Source: Flavicella sediminum (GTDB taxonomy: Bacteria; Bacteroidota; Bacteroidia; Flavobacteriales; Flavobacteriaceae). From it: 64,000 bases of DNA. How positions within the stretch are numbered: position 1 is the first letter of the stretch; every line of letters begins with the position of its first letter. A model generated the notes under the pieces. That model saw nothing but the letters and a program-made list of their open reading frames with translations, ran no database searches and was not told the DNA's origin. Shown here piece after piece: positions 26,042 to 35,064 of the stretch. Both the position numbers and the translations under genes were made by a program. Location of the stretch: the NCBI RefSeq assembly GCF_006381105.1, contig NZ_VDET01000002.1:558001-622000 (forward strand), in the 5' to 3' direction.

Positions 26042-26293
26042 TTATCTAAGATTTTTTCTTTCTCTTCTTCTAGAGAAAAATGCCATTGCTGCTCCGTAAA
26101 TTACAGCAAACACTAATTTATTTATAACATATTGCACCCAAGATCCGTCTTCAAAACTTTCTGAAATAGCATCTAAATTTTCGTATTGCATAAACTGCAC
26201 AAGTGTCATTATAATAGCAATAACCACTAAAAAAACAAGAGTAAAACGCAAGGCTACTTTCCAAAAAGGCACTTCTAATAAATTATTCGACAT
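26042..26293 (-). CDS. Small membrane protein, two helices
   Basis: An 83-residue protein of unknown function. It has hydrophobic segments at about 11-31 and 53-72 and ends in a basic cluster SRRRERKNLR that should lie in the cytoplasm. Its start overlaps the upstream mazG-like stop by one base, and its stop is 6 nt before aroA, so it is firmly within that operon. I recognise no family. Confidence 0.7.
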   Translation of the reverse strand: MSNNLLEVPFWKVALRFTLVFLVVIAIIMTLVQFMQYENLDAISESFEDGSWVQYVINKLVFAVIYGAAMAFFSRRRERKNLR

Positions 26294-26619
26294 TATTTAA
26301 GTTTTTCATTGTTATGGTGGCGATCGTGATCTCTTTTTGTTTTTAGATCTAGTTTTTTATCAAATGCCTCTTGCAAATCAATTCCTGTCTGATTTGCCAA
26401 ACACAAAACAACAAACAAAACATCTGCCAATTCTTCTCCTAAATCTTTGTTCTTATCACTCTCTTTTTCGCTCTGCTCTCCATATCTTCTTGCAATAATT
26501 CGAGCCACTTCTCCTACTTCTTCGGTAAGCTGAGCCATATTCGTCAATTCATTGAAATAACGAACACCGTGGTTCTTAATCCAATCATCCACCATTTTTT
26601 GAGCACTAGTAATCCCCAT
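26293..26619 (-). CDS. MazG-like nucleotide pyrophosphohydrolase
   Basis: A 108-residue all-alpha NTP pyrophosphohydrolase. The metal-binding pattern ExxE...ExxD is visible as QLTEEVGEVARII (28-40) and LGEELADVLFVVLCLAN (61-77), which coordinate Mg2+ and hydrolyse noncanonical (d)NTPs to monophosphates. This is the single-domain MazG/RS21-C6 type, shorter than the E. coli two-domain MazG. It is the first gene of the operon with a small membrane protein and aroA, and a TATATTTG box lies 26 nt upstream. Confidence 0.87.
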   Translation of the reverse strand: MGITSAQKMVDDWIKNHGVRYFNELTNMAQLTEEVGEVARIIARRYGEQSEKESDKNKDLGEELADVLFVVLCLANQTGIDLQEAFDKKLDLKTKRDHDRHHNNEKLK

Positions 26620-26644
26620 AATCTCTAAGTTTTATTTAGAGCAG

Positions 26645-26652
26645 CAAATATA
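26645..26652 (-). promoter_or_regulatory. -7 box of the mazG-aroA operon
   Basis: The minus strand reads TATATTTG followed by CTGCTC, a typical strong Bacteroidota promoter end, 26 nt before the first start codon. Confidence 0.6.
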
Positions 26653-26775
26653 ACTCGACTAATTGAATTTAAGAATTTTTAAGCGACTAAATAATACCTA
26701 TTTACAGAACTGGATTCTTAAAAATAAAATTGAACTTAAGCAAATATTTCTCTTTTTGTTCAAAAGAAAAAAGAC

Positions 26776-27294
26776 CTACAATTGCTCATCAAAATCTAAT
26801 TCTTTTTTAGATAAAATTTCTATTCCTTTTTGAATAACCATGGTATTGGGAAGTGTAATATACTCTCCTTTATCAGTCTTCATAAAAAAATAAAAACCTG
26901 TAATATCAATCACTTTTCCTGACCAATCAAAATCCTTGTCTAAAATTCGGATTCGATCACCAATTCTAACAGGGTGACTAAAAAATAAGATGACACTGGC
27001 TGTTAAATTTGAAAGAATAGACCATTGCGCAAAAAAACCAACCCCTAAAACGGCCAATATAGAAGAAAGGAAAACCGTAAATTGATTTAGATTAACACCC
27101 CAAATAATTGCCATAGAAAAGCCAAACAAGGAGAAGAGCACTAAATAACCTAGATTGATTATTATTTTTTTTCTATTCAAATCTATCGATCGGATAATGC
27201 TAAATTTTTTAACCGAGAATTTCAACAATTGTATGATTGCTATTAGCAAAAAACAAAATACGATTGAAATGATAATTTCTTTATTTAAGTCCAT
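26776..27294 (-). CDS. Small MscS-type mechanosensitive channel-like protein
   Basis: A 172-residue protein with three hydrophobic helices (about 5-23, 42-65 and 68-95) and an MscS-like pore/beta region: GVGFFAQWSILSNLTASVILFF (about 88-109, split by Gly/Ala as in pore helix TM3), then HPVRIGDRIRILD and GYFFMKTDKGEYITLPNTMV. The C-terminal alpha-beta vestibule domain is missing, so it is shorter than E. coli MscS (286). ATG 27294 is chosen because a TACATTTG box at 27351-27358 places transcription start near 27345, beside the first ATG. It probably acts as a small tension-gated channel or subunit. Confidence 0.75.
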   Translation of the reverse strand: MDLNKEIIISIVFCFLLIAIIQLLKFSVKKFSIIRSIDLNRKKIIINLGYLVLFSLFGFSMAIIWGVNLNQFTVFLSSILAVLGVGFFAQWSILSNLTASVILFFSHPVRIGDRIRILDKDFDWSGKVIDITGFYFFMKTDKGEYITLPNTMVIQKGIEILSKKELDFDEQL

Positions 27295-27350
27295 AAAACC
27301 AGTATTTACAAAAAAATAATTGCGCTTGCAAATTGGCTGCAAAACGTTGA

Positions 27351-27358
27351 CAAATGTA
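27351..27358 (-). promoter_or_regulatory. -7 box of the small MscS-like gene
   Basis: The minus strand reads TACATTTG (TAnnTTTG). The predicted start of transcription falls at the first in-frame ATG (27342), which favours translation from 27294. Confidence 0.45.
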
Positions 27359-27480
27359 AATAATTAGTGCTATAATTAAATAGCTTATTTTTAATAGTTG
27401 GAAAAAAAATGATATCTTAAACCATGTTGCAGCATTCAGAAAATACTGTATCATTGTTTCTTTAAAAAGAGCCCTATTTT

Positions 27481-28536
27481 ATGAGTAAAAATATTTCTAG
27501 AAAAAACGGACTTATCCCTGGTTCCATGGTTTATATTGGTAACAAAACCGATAGCGAACTGTATATTGAAGTTTTTAATTATGATAAAAATACCGTTGAA
27601 ACAAAAGAGTTTGAAAAGGTTTCAGATGTTCTGTCTTTTGAGATTCCAGATCAGGTTACTTGGGTAAATCTGTATGGCTTAAATCATGTGGATGAAATTG
27701 AAAAATTATGCAGCCATTACAAAATACATCCATTGGTAATGGAGGATATTATCAACACCAAGCAACGTCCAAAAAACGACGACTATGAGGGCTATTTATT
27801 TACCGTTCTTAAAATGCTTTATTTTGACAAAGACGGACAGCTAAAAATTGAAAACGTAAGTATGGTTTTGGGAGCCAACTACTTGCTAACTTTTCAAGAA
27901 GATGAAGGAGATGTTTTTGAACACATAAGAGAAAGATTGCTTTTAAACAAAGGAAGAATTAGGGGACAAGGTTCCGATTATCTTCAATACGCATTGATGG
28001 ATGCGATTATTGATAATTATTTTAGTTTGATTGAAACCATGGGTGAAAAAATAGAAGTTTTGGAAGATTTGCTGTTTGAAAACAATTCTGAATCTAATAT
28101 TATTTCTGAAATACAAGCTCTGAAACGTGAAATATTAAAAATTAGACGCGCCGTTTTTCCACTAAGAGAAGTGATTAGTAAAATAGAAAAAAGCGACAGT
28201 CCGCTTATTCATGAAAAAACACAATTGTACCTAAGAGATCTTTACGATCACATCATTCATGTTTCTGAAAGTGTTGATATTTATAGAGAAATGATTTGGG
28301 GAATTATGGATATGTACATGTCTACCATTAGCAACAGAATGAATGAGGTAATGAAAGTACTTACTATTATCGCTACTATTTTTATACCTCTTACTTTTAT
28401 TGCTGGTATTTATGGAATGAATTTTAAATACATTCCAGAGCTAGAGCATGAAAACGGTTATTTTATTTTATGGGGCGTTATGCTTGTTGTATTTGCAGGA
28501 ATGGTTTATTATTTTAAAAGAAAAAAATGGCTTTAA
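27481..28536 (+). CDS. corA: CorA-family magnesium/cobalt transporter
   Basis: A 351-residue protein: a large cytoplasmic alpha/beta domain, a long helix (about 195-290), and two C-terminal membrane helices (about 294-312 and 327-346). The selectivity motif of the family, GMN, is in IAGIYGMNFKYIPE (about 309-322), and the C-terminus is basic (KRKKW). CorA pentamers import Mg2+ (also Co2+/Ni2+). The start follows a 138-nt gap from the divergent MscS-like gene. It opens a run of ion-transport and mechanosensitive genes. Confidence 0.92.
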   Translation: MSKNISRKNGLIPGSMVYIGNKTDSELYIEVFNYDKNTVETKEFEKVSDVLSFEIPDQVTWVNLYGLNHVDEIEKLCSHYKIHPLVMEDIINTKQRPKNDDYEGYLFTVLKMLYFDKDGQLKIENVSMVLGANYLLTFQEDEGDVFEHIRERLLLNKGRIRGQGSDYLQYALMDAIIDNYFSLIETMGEKIEVLEDLLFENNSESNIISEIQALKREILKIRRAVFPLREVISKIEKSDSPLIHEKTQLYLRDLYDHIIHVSESVDIYREMIWGIMDMYMSTISNRMNEVMKVLTIIATIFIPLTFIAGIYGMNFKYIPELEHENGYFILWGVMLVVFAGMVYYFKRKKWL

Positions 28537-28588
28537 ATTTAAAATTCAAACCAAACAACTCATAAAAGTTCCTTCAAAAAAATAAAAA

Positions 28589-29761
28589 ATGGTATTTCTA
28601 GCCGCTGTTAATCACAATTTATCCAGTTTTGTACTATTGGGAATTGTGGTCATTCTTATAGGAATGATTTTACGTCATTTTAAACAACCTTACATCATTG
28701 CTTATATTTTAGCTGGTGTTCTTATTGGGAAACATGGTTTTAAAATGCTAACTGATGAAGACATAATTCATGTTATTGGTGAATTTGGGCTGATTTTATT
28801 GTTGTTTTTTATCGGAATGGAAATCAGTTTATTAAACCTCGTAAAAAACTGGAAAATCCCGACTTTTGGAACACTTATTCAAATTGGTGCAAGTTTAGTT
28901 GTGGTTGCCATTATTGGTTCATTTTTTGGATGGAACGTAAACAGAATTGTCGTTTTAGGATTTATTATGAGTCTGAGTAGCTCGGCAGTAATCATAAAAT
29001 TATTACAGGACAATAATGAAAGTCAGACAACCGTTGGTAAAAACGTTATTGGTATTTTATTGATGCAGGATATTTTAATTGTGCCCTTGTTAATTATTAC
29101 CAACTATTTAGGCGGCAATGCTCCTTCCAAACAAGAAATAGCTTTACAAATTACAGGGGGTATTTTAATCACCTTAGGTATTCTTTGGATTTTAAAAAAG
29201 AAAGAATTTTCCTTGCCTTATTCTGAAGAACTAAAAAACGACCACGAACTGCAAGTCATATTTGCTTTTATTGTCTGTTTTGGTTTTGCCGTAGCTACCG
29301 CATTTTTCGGACTATCCGCTGCGTTAGGAGCTTTTGTTGGTGGTATGGTTGTAAATGCATCAAAATCTACAGAATGGTTTCACCACAGCTTACACTCTTT
29401 TAGGATTTTATTTGTCGCCATCTTTTTTGTTTCCATTGGTATGCTAATCGACTTAAAATTTTTAATGGAGCATATTAAAATTGTCGGACTTTTATTATTT
29501 GCCGTCTACTTTTGCAATCACCTCATCAATACGCTGGTTATTTATTATTTCGGAAAAAACTGGAAAGACAGTCTGTATGGCGGTGCATTATTAGCTCAAA
29601 TTGGTGAGCTTAGTTTTCTATTAGCTTCCAGTGCTTTTTATTCAGGTATTGTTTCTGACTTTGAATACCAACTAACCATTATTGTCATTTCACTGACTTT
29701 ATTAATTAGCCCTTTTTGGATTGCTACAACAAAAAAGCTACTGCTCCTTATGAAAAATTAA
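28589..29761 (+). CDS. CPA2-family cation:proton antiporter (KefB/KefC membrane domain)
   Basis: A 390-residue protein with about 12 membrane helices and no cytoplasmic RCK/TrkA-N domain. Recognisable blocks are QPYIIAYILAGVLIGKHG (helices 1-2), GLILLLFFIGMEIS, GFIMSLSSSAVIIKLLQD (the SSxA crossover of CPA2), LLMQDILIVPLL (with the QD motif), and AALGAFVGGMVV. It should exchange K+ or Na+ for H+. It follows corA by 52 nt on the same strand. It may rely on a separate regulatory subunit, as no nucleotide-binding domain is attached. Confidence 0.9.
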   Translation: MVFLAAVNHNLSSFVLLGIVVILIGMILRHFKQPYIIAYILAGVLIGKHGFKMLTDEDIIHVIGEFGLILLLFFIGMEISLLNLVKNWKIPTFGTLIQIGASLVVVAIIGSFFGWNVNRIVVLGFIMSLSSSAVIIKLLQDNNESQTTVGKNVIGILLMQDILIVPLLIITNYLGGNAPSKQEIALQITGGILITLGILWILKKKEFSLPYSEELKNDHELQVIFAFIVCFGFAVATAFFGLSAALGAFVGGMVVNASKSTEWFHHSLHSFRILFVAIFFVSIGMLIDLKFLMEHIKIVGLLLFAVYFCNHLINTLVIYYFGKNWKDSLYGGALLAQIGELSFLLASSAFYSGIVSDFEYQLTIIVISLTLLISPFWIATTKKLLLLMKN

Positions 29762-29836
29762 AGCTGGACTAGTTATGGAAAGAAATCCTTTGTACTTTTA
29801 CATATATTAAAGTCCTTTAAACAAATAGCCCTTAGA

Positions 29837-30661
29837 ATGGATGCAGTCAATACATTTTTAAATATCTCTATTCCTTTTGGTACAGATGTTCATATTTCTA
29901 TAAAATCGATATTGCTAACTGTACTTCTGTTTTTTATAGCTTCTATGGTGTTACGAGCTATTCGAAAAATTGTGACTCGAAAACTATCAGATGATGATAG
30001 TTTGAAATTCATTAATTTCTTTGCTTACATCAAATACTTTATCTTTTTAATCATCTTTTTGGTGACCTTAAACAATAGCGGGGTTGAAATTACCGCTATT
30101 CTTACAGGTGCTGCTGCCTTAATGATTGGTGTTGGTTTGGCCTTGCAGACTTTATTTCAAGATATTATTAGTGGTGTACTCATATTGGTTGATCAGTCAT
30201 TACAAGTAAATGATGTTATTGAACTGGAAGGAAAAACAGGAAAAGTAATCAGTGTTAATTTAAGAACCACGAGAATGCTGACTACTTCTAATAAAATATT
30301 AATCATTCCGAACCATTTATTTTTAACAAATACTTTATACAACTGGACACAAAATGAAGTCGTAGTAAGAGAAATGGTAAAAGTTGGTGTAGCCTACGGA
30401 AGTGATGTTGCTTTGGTTAGAGATCTTTTATTAGAAGCTGCAAATTCTGTAGATAGTGTTTTAAAAAACCCAGCACCTACCGTTCTTTTTACTGAATTTG
30501 GCGACAGTTCATTGAACTTCCAATTAGCCGTTTCTTTAAAAGACAGTTTTATAGCCAGAATGCCCAAAAGTGAATTGCATTTTAAAATTGATGAATTGTT
30601 TAGAAAACACAATATAACCATACCATTTCCTCAAAGAGATGTACATATTTACAAACACTAA
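29837..30661 (+). CDS. MscS-family mechanosensitive channel
   Basis: A 274-residue protein close to E. coli MscS in size and layout: three helices (about 20-40, 60-80 and 86-112), with the Gly/Ala-rich pore helix LTGAAALMIGVGLALQTLFQD. The MscS beta domain follows (LVDQSLQVNDVIELEG then TTRMLTTSNKILIIPNHLF) and an alpha/beta vestibule ends in FPQRDVHIY. It opens at high membrane tension during hypo-osmotic shock. It lies downstream of the antiporter gene and is convergent with a second MscS gene whose stop is 13 nt away. Confidence 0.9.
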   Translation: MDAVNTFLNISIPFGTDVHISIKSILLTVLLFFIASMVLRAIRKIVTRKLSDDDSLKFINFFAYIKYFIFLIIFLVTLNNSGVEITAILTGAAALMIGVGLALQTLFQDIISGVLILVDQSLQVNDVIELEGKTGKVISVNLRTTRMLTTSNKILIIPNHLFLTNTLYNWTQNEVVVREMVKVGVAYGSDVALVRDLLLEAANSVDSVLKNPAPTVLFTEFGDSSLNFQLAVSLKDSFIARMPKSELHFKIDELFRKHNITIPFPQRDVHIYKH

Positions 30662-30673
30662 ACTTTGCACTAC

Positions 30674-31576
30674 TTACTCTGCATCATTTTTATGAATATT
30701 GGTAATTTCTAAAGTACTTGTACCAATCATAATTATAGCATCATATTTTGCAATTTCATCGAGTATTTTTGTAAACATCACATCTTTAGTGCTTCGTCTA
30801 TTTTTATAATCAACAATATAGCGAATGGTAAAGGTGATCCAGTTTTCATCAAAAACTAAGGTTACTACAGGATTTACATTGGCTTCTTCCACTCGAAACT
30901 TATTGGCTAATTCTTGCCAACTTTTTCTACTTCTATCTGCAAAATCACCGCAAACTTCATTGGCCACATCGGCAAATACTTTTTTTGCTGTATGGTAATC
31001 ACTTTCTGTACGAATAGGAATGGTAATTTCATCCCATAAAAAAGGATATTCACTAGAATAATTATGCACTTTCTCTTTAAAAATAAAACTATTGGTTAGT
31101 GTTACAATTCTACCATTGTACAAATCGCCATTTACCCAATCTCCTATTTCCATAAGTGTGGTATTTAGCACGCCAATATCCACAATATCTCCTTTTACAT
31201 CTCCAATTTTTACGCGCTGTCCAATTTGAACAGCATTGGTAGTAACAATATTTACCCAACCTGCAATACTGATAATAACCTCTTGCAGAGCAAAAGCAAT
31301 TCCTGCCCCAGCAACTCCCATTGCCGTTCCAATATTCCCTAATTTATCATTGTAAACAAATAAAACAATGGCAATAAACAGGATATAACTAAACAGGTTG
31401 ATAATTTTTCTCGTCTTGTACTTATTATCCGTACTTCTTACTTTCTTATTTAAGTTTTTTAAAATTATTTTACTAATAATACTAACTATCACAACCCCAA
31501 TAAAAATTATCAGTAATCGTCTTAAGCTATCACTCTCTGCAAGTTCTTTTAAAAAAAGTATCACTTCATTTTCCAT
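30674..31576 (-). CDS. Mechanosensitive channel family protein, MscS-type
   Basis: A 300-residue MscS-domain protein. Two N-terminal helices (about 17-38 and 58-75) precede the pore helix GVAGAGIAFALQEVIISIAGW. The beta domain reads NAVQIGQRVKIGDVKGDIVDIG and NGRIVTLTNSFIF, and a C-terminal alpha/beta domain follows. It differs from the gene at 29837 in having long insertions in the vestibule. Its start lies 3 nt after the larger MscS gene, so the two are one operon. Whether they form hetero-oligomers cannot be seen. Confidence 0.87.
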   Translation of the reverse strand: MENEVILFLKELAESDSLRRLLIIFIGVVIVSIISKIILKNLNKKVRSTDNKYKTRKIINLFSYILFIAIVLFVYNDKLGNIGTAMGVAGAGIAFALQEVIISIAGWVNIVTTNAVQIGQRVKIGDVKGDIVDIGVLNTTLMEIGDWVNGDLYNGRIVTLTNSFIFKEKVHNYSSEYPFLWDEITIPIRTESDYHTAKKVFADVANEVCGDFADRSRKSWQELANKFRVEEANVNPVVTLVFDENWITFTIRYIVDYKNRRSTKDVMFTKILDEIAKYDAIIMIGTSTLEITNIHKNDAE

Positions 31577-31579
31577 AGG

Positions 31580-33415
31580 TTATTTTTTATCTGTAATATA
31601 ATTTGGAGGAATGGTCAAACCACTTCCGTCTCTTTCTGCACGGTAATGCGGTGATAAAATTTCAATTTGTGCCGAGTTAAAATTATCCTGAATATTTGCA
31701 TGAATTTCCGAATAGGTTTTTGCCGACAATTTCGGTTTTTTAGTATACGCATTCAACTCATAACTCACATAAAAATCGTCCAAACTTGTTTGTAACACAA
31801 ACGGTTTTGGGTCGTCTAATACATTTTTAGCACTCGTTGCAGCACTGATCAGCAACTCATGAACTTGAGGCCAAGGAACATCATAACCAATGGTAACCGT
31901 TGTATGTAAAATTAAACCTAGGTTGGTTGCACTAGAACTATAATTAATGGTACTACCATTTAAAATAGATGCATTTGGAATGGTAATATCTTCATTTTTA
32001 GCGGTTCTAATTCTGGTTACCAACATAGTTTTTTCAATAACATCTCCCGTAGTATCTGCAATCTTAACACGATCTCCAATTTTAAAAGCACGCATATAAG
32101 TAATCACCAAACCAGCAATAATATTTCCAATTGCAGAAGAAGATCCTAGTGAAATTAACACCCCTAAAAATACACTTACCCCTTGAAATACGTTGGAATC
32201 ACTTCCTGGTAAATAAGGAAAAATAACCACAAACGAAAAAGCATAAATGATGATTTTTAATAAATTGAAGGTAGGCTTTGCCCAATCAGGATAAAAACCT
32301 GGAATTTTCAACTTTTTCTTTTCAATTTCCAAAGCCAAAAACCCTAAAAATCGAACGATAGATTTGGCTACAAAAATGATAATCACAATGGCTATCAATG
32401 ATGGAATAAAGCTAACAAAACCAAAAAAGATGTTTTTTAGCGGACTAGAAATTAAACCGATTAAAGTATCTGCTATGCTTTTGGTACTTGGAAAAATACT
32501 AAAAACCACAGGCAATGATAAATACAAAACAAAGGCGATGACAAAGTATCGGAATACCTTAAATAAAAAGTCGATAATTTGAAGCTCTCGTTCTGTCGAC
32601 AAGAATTCATAATTTTTAAATTTAATTCCCTTTATATTGTGTTTGAATTTTAGTTTTATTTTTTCATTGACATATTTAATTCCCTTGTTCAAATATTTTA
32701 TTAAAAAATAAAATATCAGAATGGTTAACACCAATACCACAATACGTATTATCAAGGCAAAGAAATTATTCTGTGCTTGGTAATCTTTAATTTTTACCAC
32801 CAACAAAGCACGTAAACTTTCTGCTATTTCTTTTTTAGGCTTGTCTTCCCAAAAAGCATCCTTATTGGTAATACTGGTAATAATTACGTCTCCATGAATC
32901 AAGTCAAAAGAATCCTCTCCTTCTTCAATAATTAATAATTCTTCTTTATAACTATTGTTATTGATAAGGTTTTCTAATTTATGTTGAATTCTTTCTGCAC
33001 GTTCTGAAGGAGAAAAAGAACCCAACTTCGAATAGATATAATACACCGTATCTTTAAAAAAGAGCACAGGAACCCCTTTCGCATTGGCACGCAAAGAATC
33101 TATTTCTTGTTTGGCTTTTAAATCTCTAGAGACTTGTACGTTTTTTAAAGAATCTATTTTAAACTGCAAACGTGCTTTCTTTCTTTTATCACGAGTGGTA
33201 AGTTCATTAATTTGTTGTTGCAACACTATTTGCTGAATACTATCAGACATATTGATAGAATCAATAGCCGACATCATTTTTTTTGTTTGGTCTTGTTGCG
33301 TATTTAGAATGGAATCTTTTTTTGCATTTGGAATAGAATCATTTTGCGAAAAAGCAATTGTAGAAAAAAAGAAAACGAGTAAGGTTAAAAAAGACGTTTT
33401 AACTGCTGCTGTCAT
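31580..33415 (-). CDS. Large MscS-family protein with exported coiled-coil N-terminal domain
   Basis: A 611-residue protein. A signal peptide (about 1-23, ending AFSQ) is followed by about 190 residues of charged, coiled-coil-like sequence that should be periplasmic. Five or so membrane helices (about 215-440) lead to the pore helix GSSSAIGNIIAGLVITYMR and an MscS beta domain (AFKIGDRVKIADTTGDVIEK, ITIPNASIL), ending in a vestibule domain. This MscK/YnaI-like architecture with a sensor domain is distinct from the small MscS genes nearby. It heads the two-gene minus operon 33415-30674. Confidence 0.88.
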   Translation of the reverse strand: MTAAVKTSFLTLLVFFFSTIAFSQNDSIPNAKKDSILNTQQDQTKKMMSAIDSINMSDSIQQIVLQQQINELTTRDKRKKARLQFKIDSLKNVQVSRDLKAKQEIDSLRANAKGVPVLFFKDTVYYIYSKLGSFSPSERAERIQHKLENLINNNSYKEELLIIEEGEDSFDLIHGDVIITSITNKDAFWEDKPKKEIAESLRALLVVKIKDYQAQNNFFALIIRIVVLVLTILIFYFLIKYLNKGIKYVNEKIKLKFKHNIKGIKFKNYEFLSTERELQIIDFLFKVFRYFVIAFVLYLSLPVVFSIFPSTKSIADTLIGLISSPLKNIFFGFVSFIPSLIAIVIIIFVAKSIVRFLGFLALEIEKKKLKIPGFYPDWAKPTFNLLKIIIYAFSFVVIFPYLPGSDSNVFQGVSVFLGVLISLGSSSAIGNIIAGLVITYMRAFKIGDRVKIADTTGDVIEKTMLVTRIRTAKNEDITIPNASILNGSTINYSSSATNLGLILHTTVTIGYDVPWPQVHELLISAATSAKNVLDDPKPFVLQTSLDDFYVSYELNAYTKKPKLSAKTYSEIHANIQDNFNSAQIEILSPHYRAERDGSGLTIPPNYITDKK

Positions 33416-33476
33416 AATTGGTTATTTTGTAAAGAAATATACAATATAAATTATTGATATATATAAACCTTTGTTG

Positions 33477-34337
33477 CTAAAATGTAAATAAAGAATAACC
33501 TAAAGACAGGCCTAGCCAAGGTTTTGAATTGTATTTCCACTGGTTGGTATGTTTTCCCAAACCTAAATCCGTACCTGCTGTGATACCAAAGGTGAATTTT
33601 TGATAAGAATATAGAAACCCCATTCCCACAGAAATCAATGCAGTTCTTTGAACTTTTTCTTCATCGTTTTCATCTAAATAATTAAATTCCAAGTTATCTG
33701 TTCCTAAAAAAACACCTGTGGTAAATTTAGAATCGTAACTTTCATTGTCCACTTTTTCTCGAAACACAAATTTGGTAACTCCCCAAGTATAGCCAAACAA
33801 AGCACCTAAGTTTGCTCCTGTACTAAATTCTACTTCATCAGCAAATCTAATTTTCAAAGGCACACTTAACGCATTAAAAGACCACTGGCGAAATGTAAGC
33901 GAAATTGCTTGTCTATTTTTCAATTCAAAAAAGTAATAAATATCTCTATTCAAATAATCAGTTGTATCTACTTTTGCCAACCAAGGATTTATATAAATTC
34001 TATTGTCCACAAATTTCACATTCCCTTTGATACGCCCAACATTTGGTTTAAATATTTTCGTCCAAACACTCGGTTTCTTATTAATCCCTATTTCATTAAA
34101 CTTCACGTTTTTATAGAGCGATTCTGTTTGAATAAAATCATCGCTGTCTTTTGTTTTCAACTTTAAGACCGTCTCTTTTTTAGCCAGTTTTGTTTTTAAA
34201 CTTACTTTATCTTTATTTCGTTTGGTCAAATTTTCTGACGCTGGCTTTTCAGGAATATAATACCGTTTTTTATAGGAGTCTTGTGCATAATTTACATAGC
34301 TGCAAAATAGCAAAATCAAGGTAAAGGCTGTTTTCAT
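33477..34337 (-). CDS. Predicted outer-membrane barrel protein, unknown function
   Basis: A 286-residue protein from ATG 34337, whose first 19 residues form a signal peptide ending NYAQ; the frame also offers ATG 34364. After a basic linker (about 20-95) come alternating strands such as FKPNVGRIKGNVKFVD, IYYFFELKNRQAISLTF, ALISVGMGFLYSYQKFTFGI and a final LGLSLGYSLFTF with terminal Phe. That suits a small outer-membrane barrel of 8-10 strands. I recognise no substrate or named family. The gene stands alone, 61 nt from the MscS operon start. Confidence 0.65.
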   Translation of the reverse strand: MKTAFTLILLFCSYVNYAQDSYKKRYYIPEKPASENLTKRNKDKVSLKTKLAKKETVLKLKTKDSDDFIQTESLYKNVKFNEIGINKKPSVWTKIFKPNVGRIKGNVKFVDNRIYINPWLAKVDTTDYLNRDIYYFFELKNRQAISLTFRQWSFNALSVPLKIRFADEVEFSTGANLGALFGYTWGVTKFVFREKVDNESYDSKFTTGVFLGTDNLEFNYLDENDEEKVQRTALISVGMGFLYSYQKFTFGITAGTDLGLGKHTNQWKYNSKPWLGLSLGYSLFTF

Positions 34338-34477
34338 CGTTTTAAAGCTGTACTTTCGATTCATATTTTTATTTTAACAATCAAAGCTTGCTTTTCTAAG
34401 TGGCCTTTTTGATTTCAACATGAAAATAATAATTATTTTTGATATCAAACCAGAACAAACACTTTATTATAACTCTT

Positions 34478-35047
34478 ATGAACAAATTAATCACCTATTT
34501 TATTCAAGGTCTACTGTATATTGCTCCAATAGGAATCACCGCATATGTTATTTACAATATATTGATCTTTATTTACGACAACTCACAACAACTCATCAAT
34601 GCTCTTTTTGGTATAGAAGTTCCAGGTTTAGGAGTTGTAGCTATCGTTCTTTTTTTAATACTGGTGGGTTTCTTAGGAAAAACAATTATTGCCAAACCTT
34701 TAAAAGCCATCTTCAGAAAAATACTCACAAAAATTCCCTTATTAAATTTTATTCATAGTGCTTTAAACGATTTATTTTCTGCTTTTGTTGGAAAGGACAA
34801 AAAATTTAACAAACCTGTTTTGGTAAAAATCAATCACGAATCCAATCTTGAAAAATTAGGATTTGTTACAGAAGAAGATTTATCTGCCTTAGGTTTAAAC
34901 GGAAAAGTAGCGGTGTATTTTCCACATTCTTATAATTTTTCTGGTGAATTATTTATTGTGGATGCAAGTTCCGTTTCTCAATTAAACATCGATTCTAGTA
35001 AAGTCATGAAGTTTATTGTATCGGCTGGAGTTACAGGTTGGAAATAA
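34478..35047 (+). CDS. DUF502 family inner-membrane protein
   Basis: A 189-residue protein of the DUF502 family. Two membrane helices (about 5-30 and 45-70) are followed by IIAKPLKAIFRKILTKIPLLNFIHSALNDL, a cytoplasmic amphipathic block diagnostic of the family (positions about 72-101), and by a soluble beta domain (VLVKINHESNLEKLGFVTEED, VAVYFPHSYNFSGELFIVDA). ATG 34478 matches the family start MNKLITYF; the frame is open from 34439. The function in bacteria is unknown. Confidence 0.83.
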   Translation: MNKLITYFIQGLLYIAPIGITAYVIYNILIFIYDNSQQLINALFGIEVPGLGVVAIVLFLILVGFLGKTIIAKPLKAIFRKILTKIPLLNFIHSALNDLFSAFVGKDKKFNKPVLVKINHESNLEKLGFVTEEDLSALGLNGKVAVYFPHSYNFSGELFIVDASSVSQLNIDSSKVMKFIVSAGVTGWK

Positions 35048-35064
35048 CACAAGCACTGTTAACC

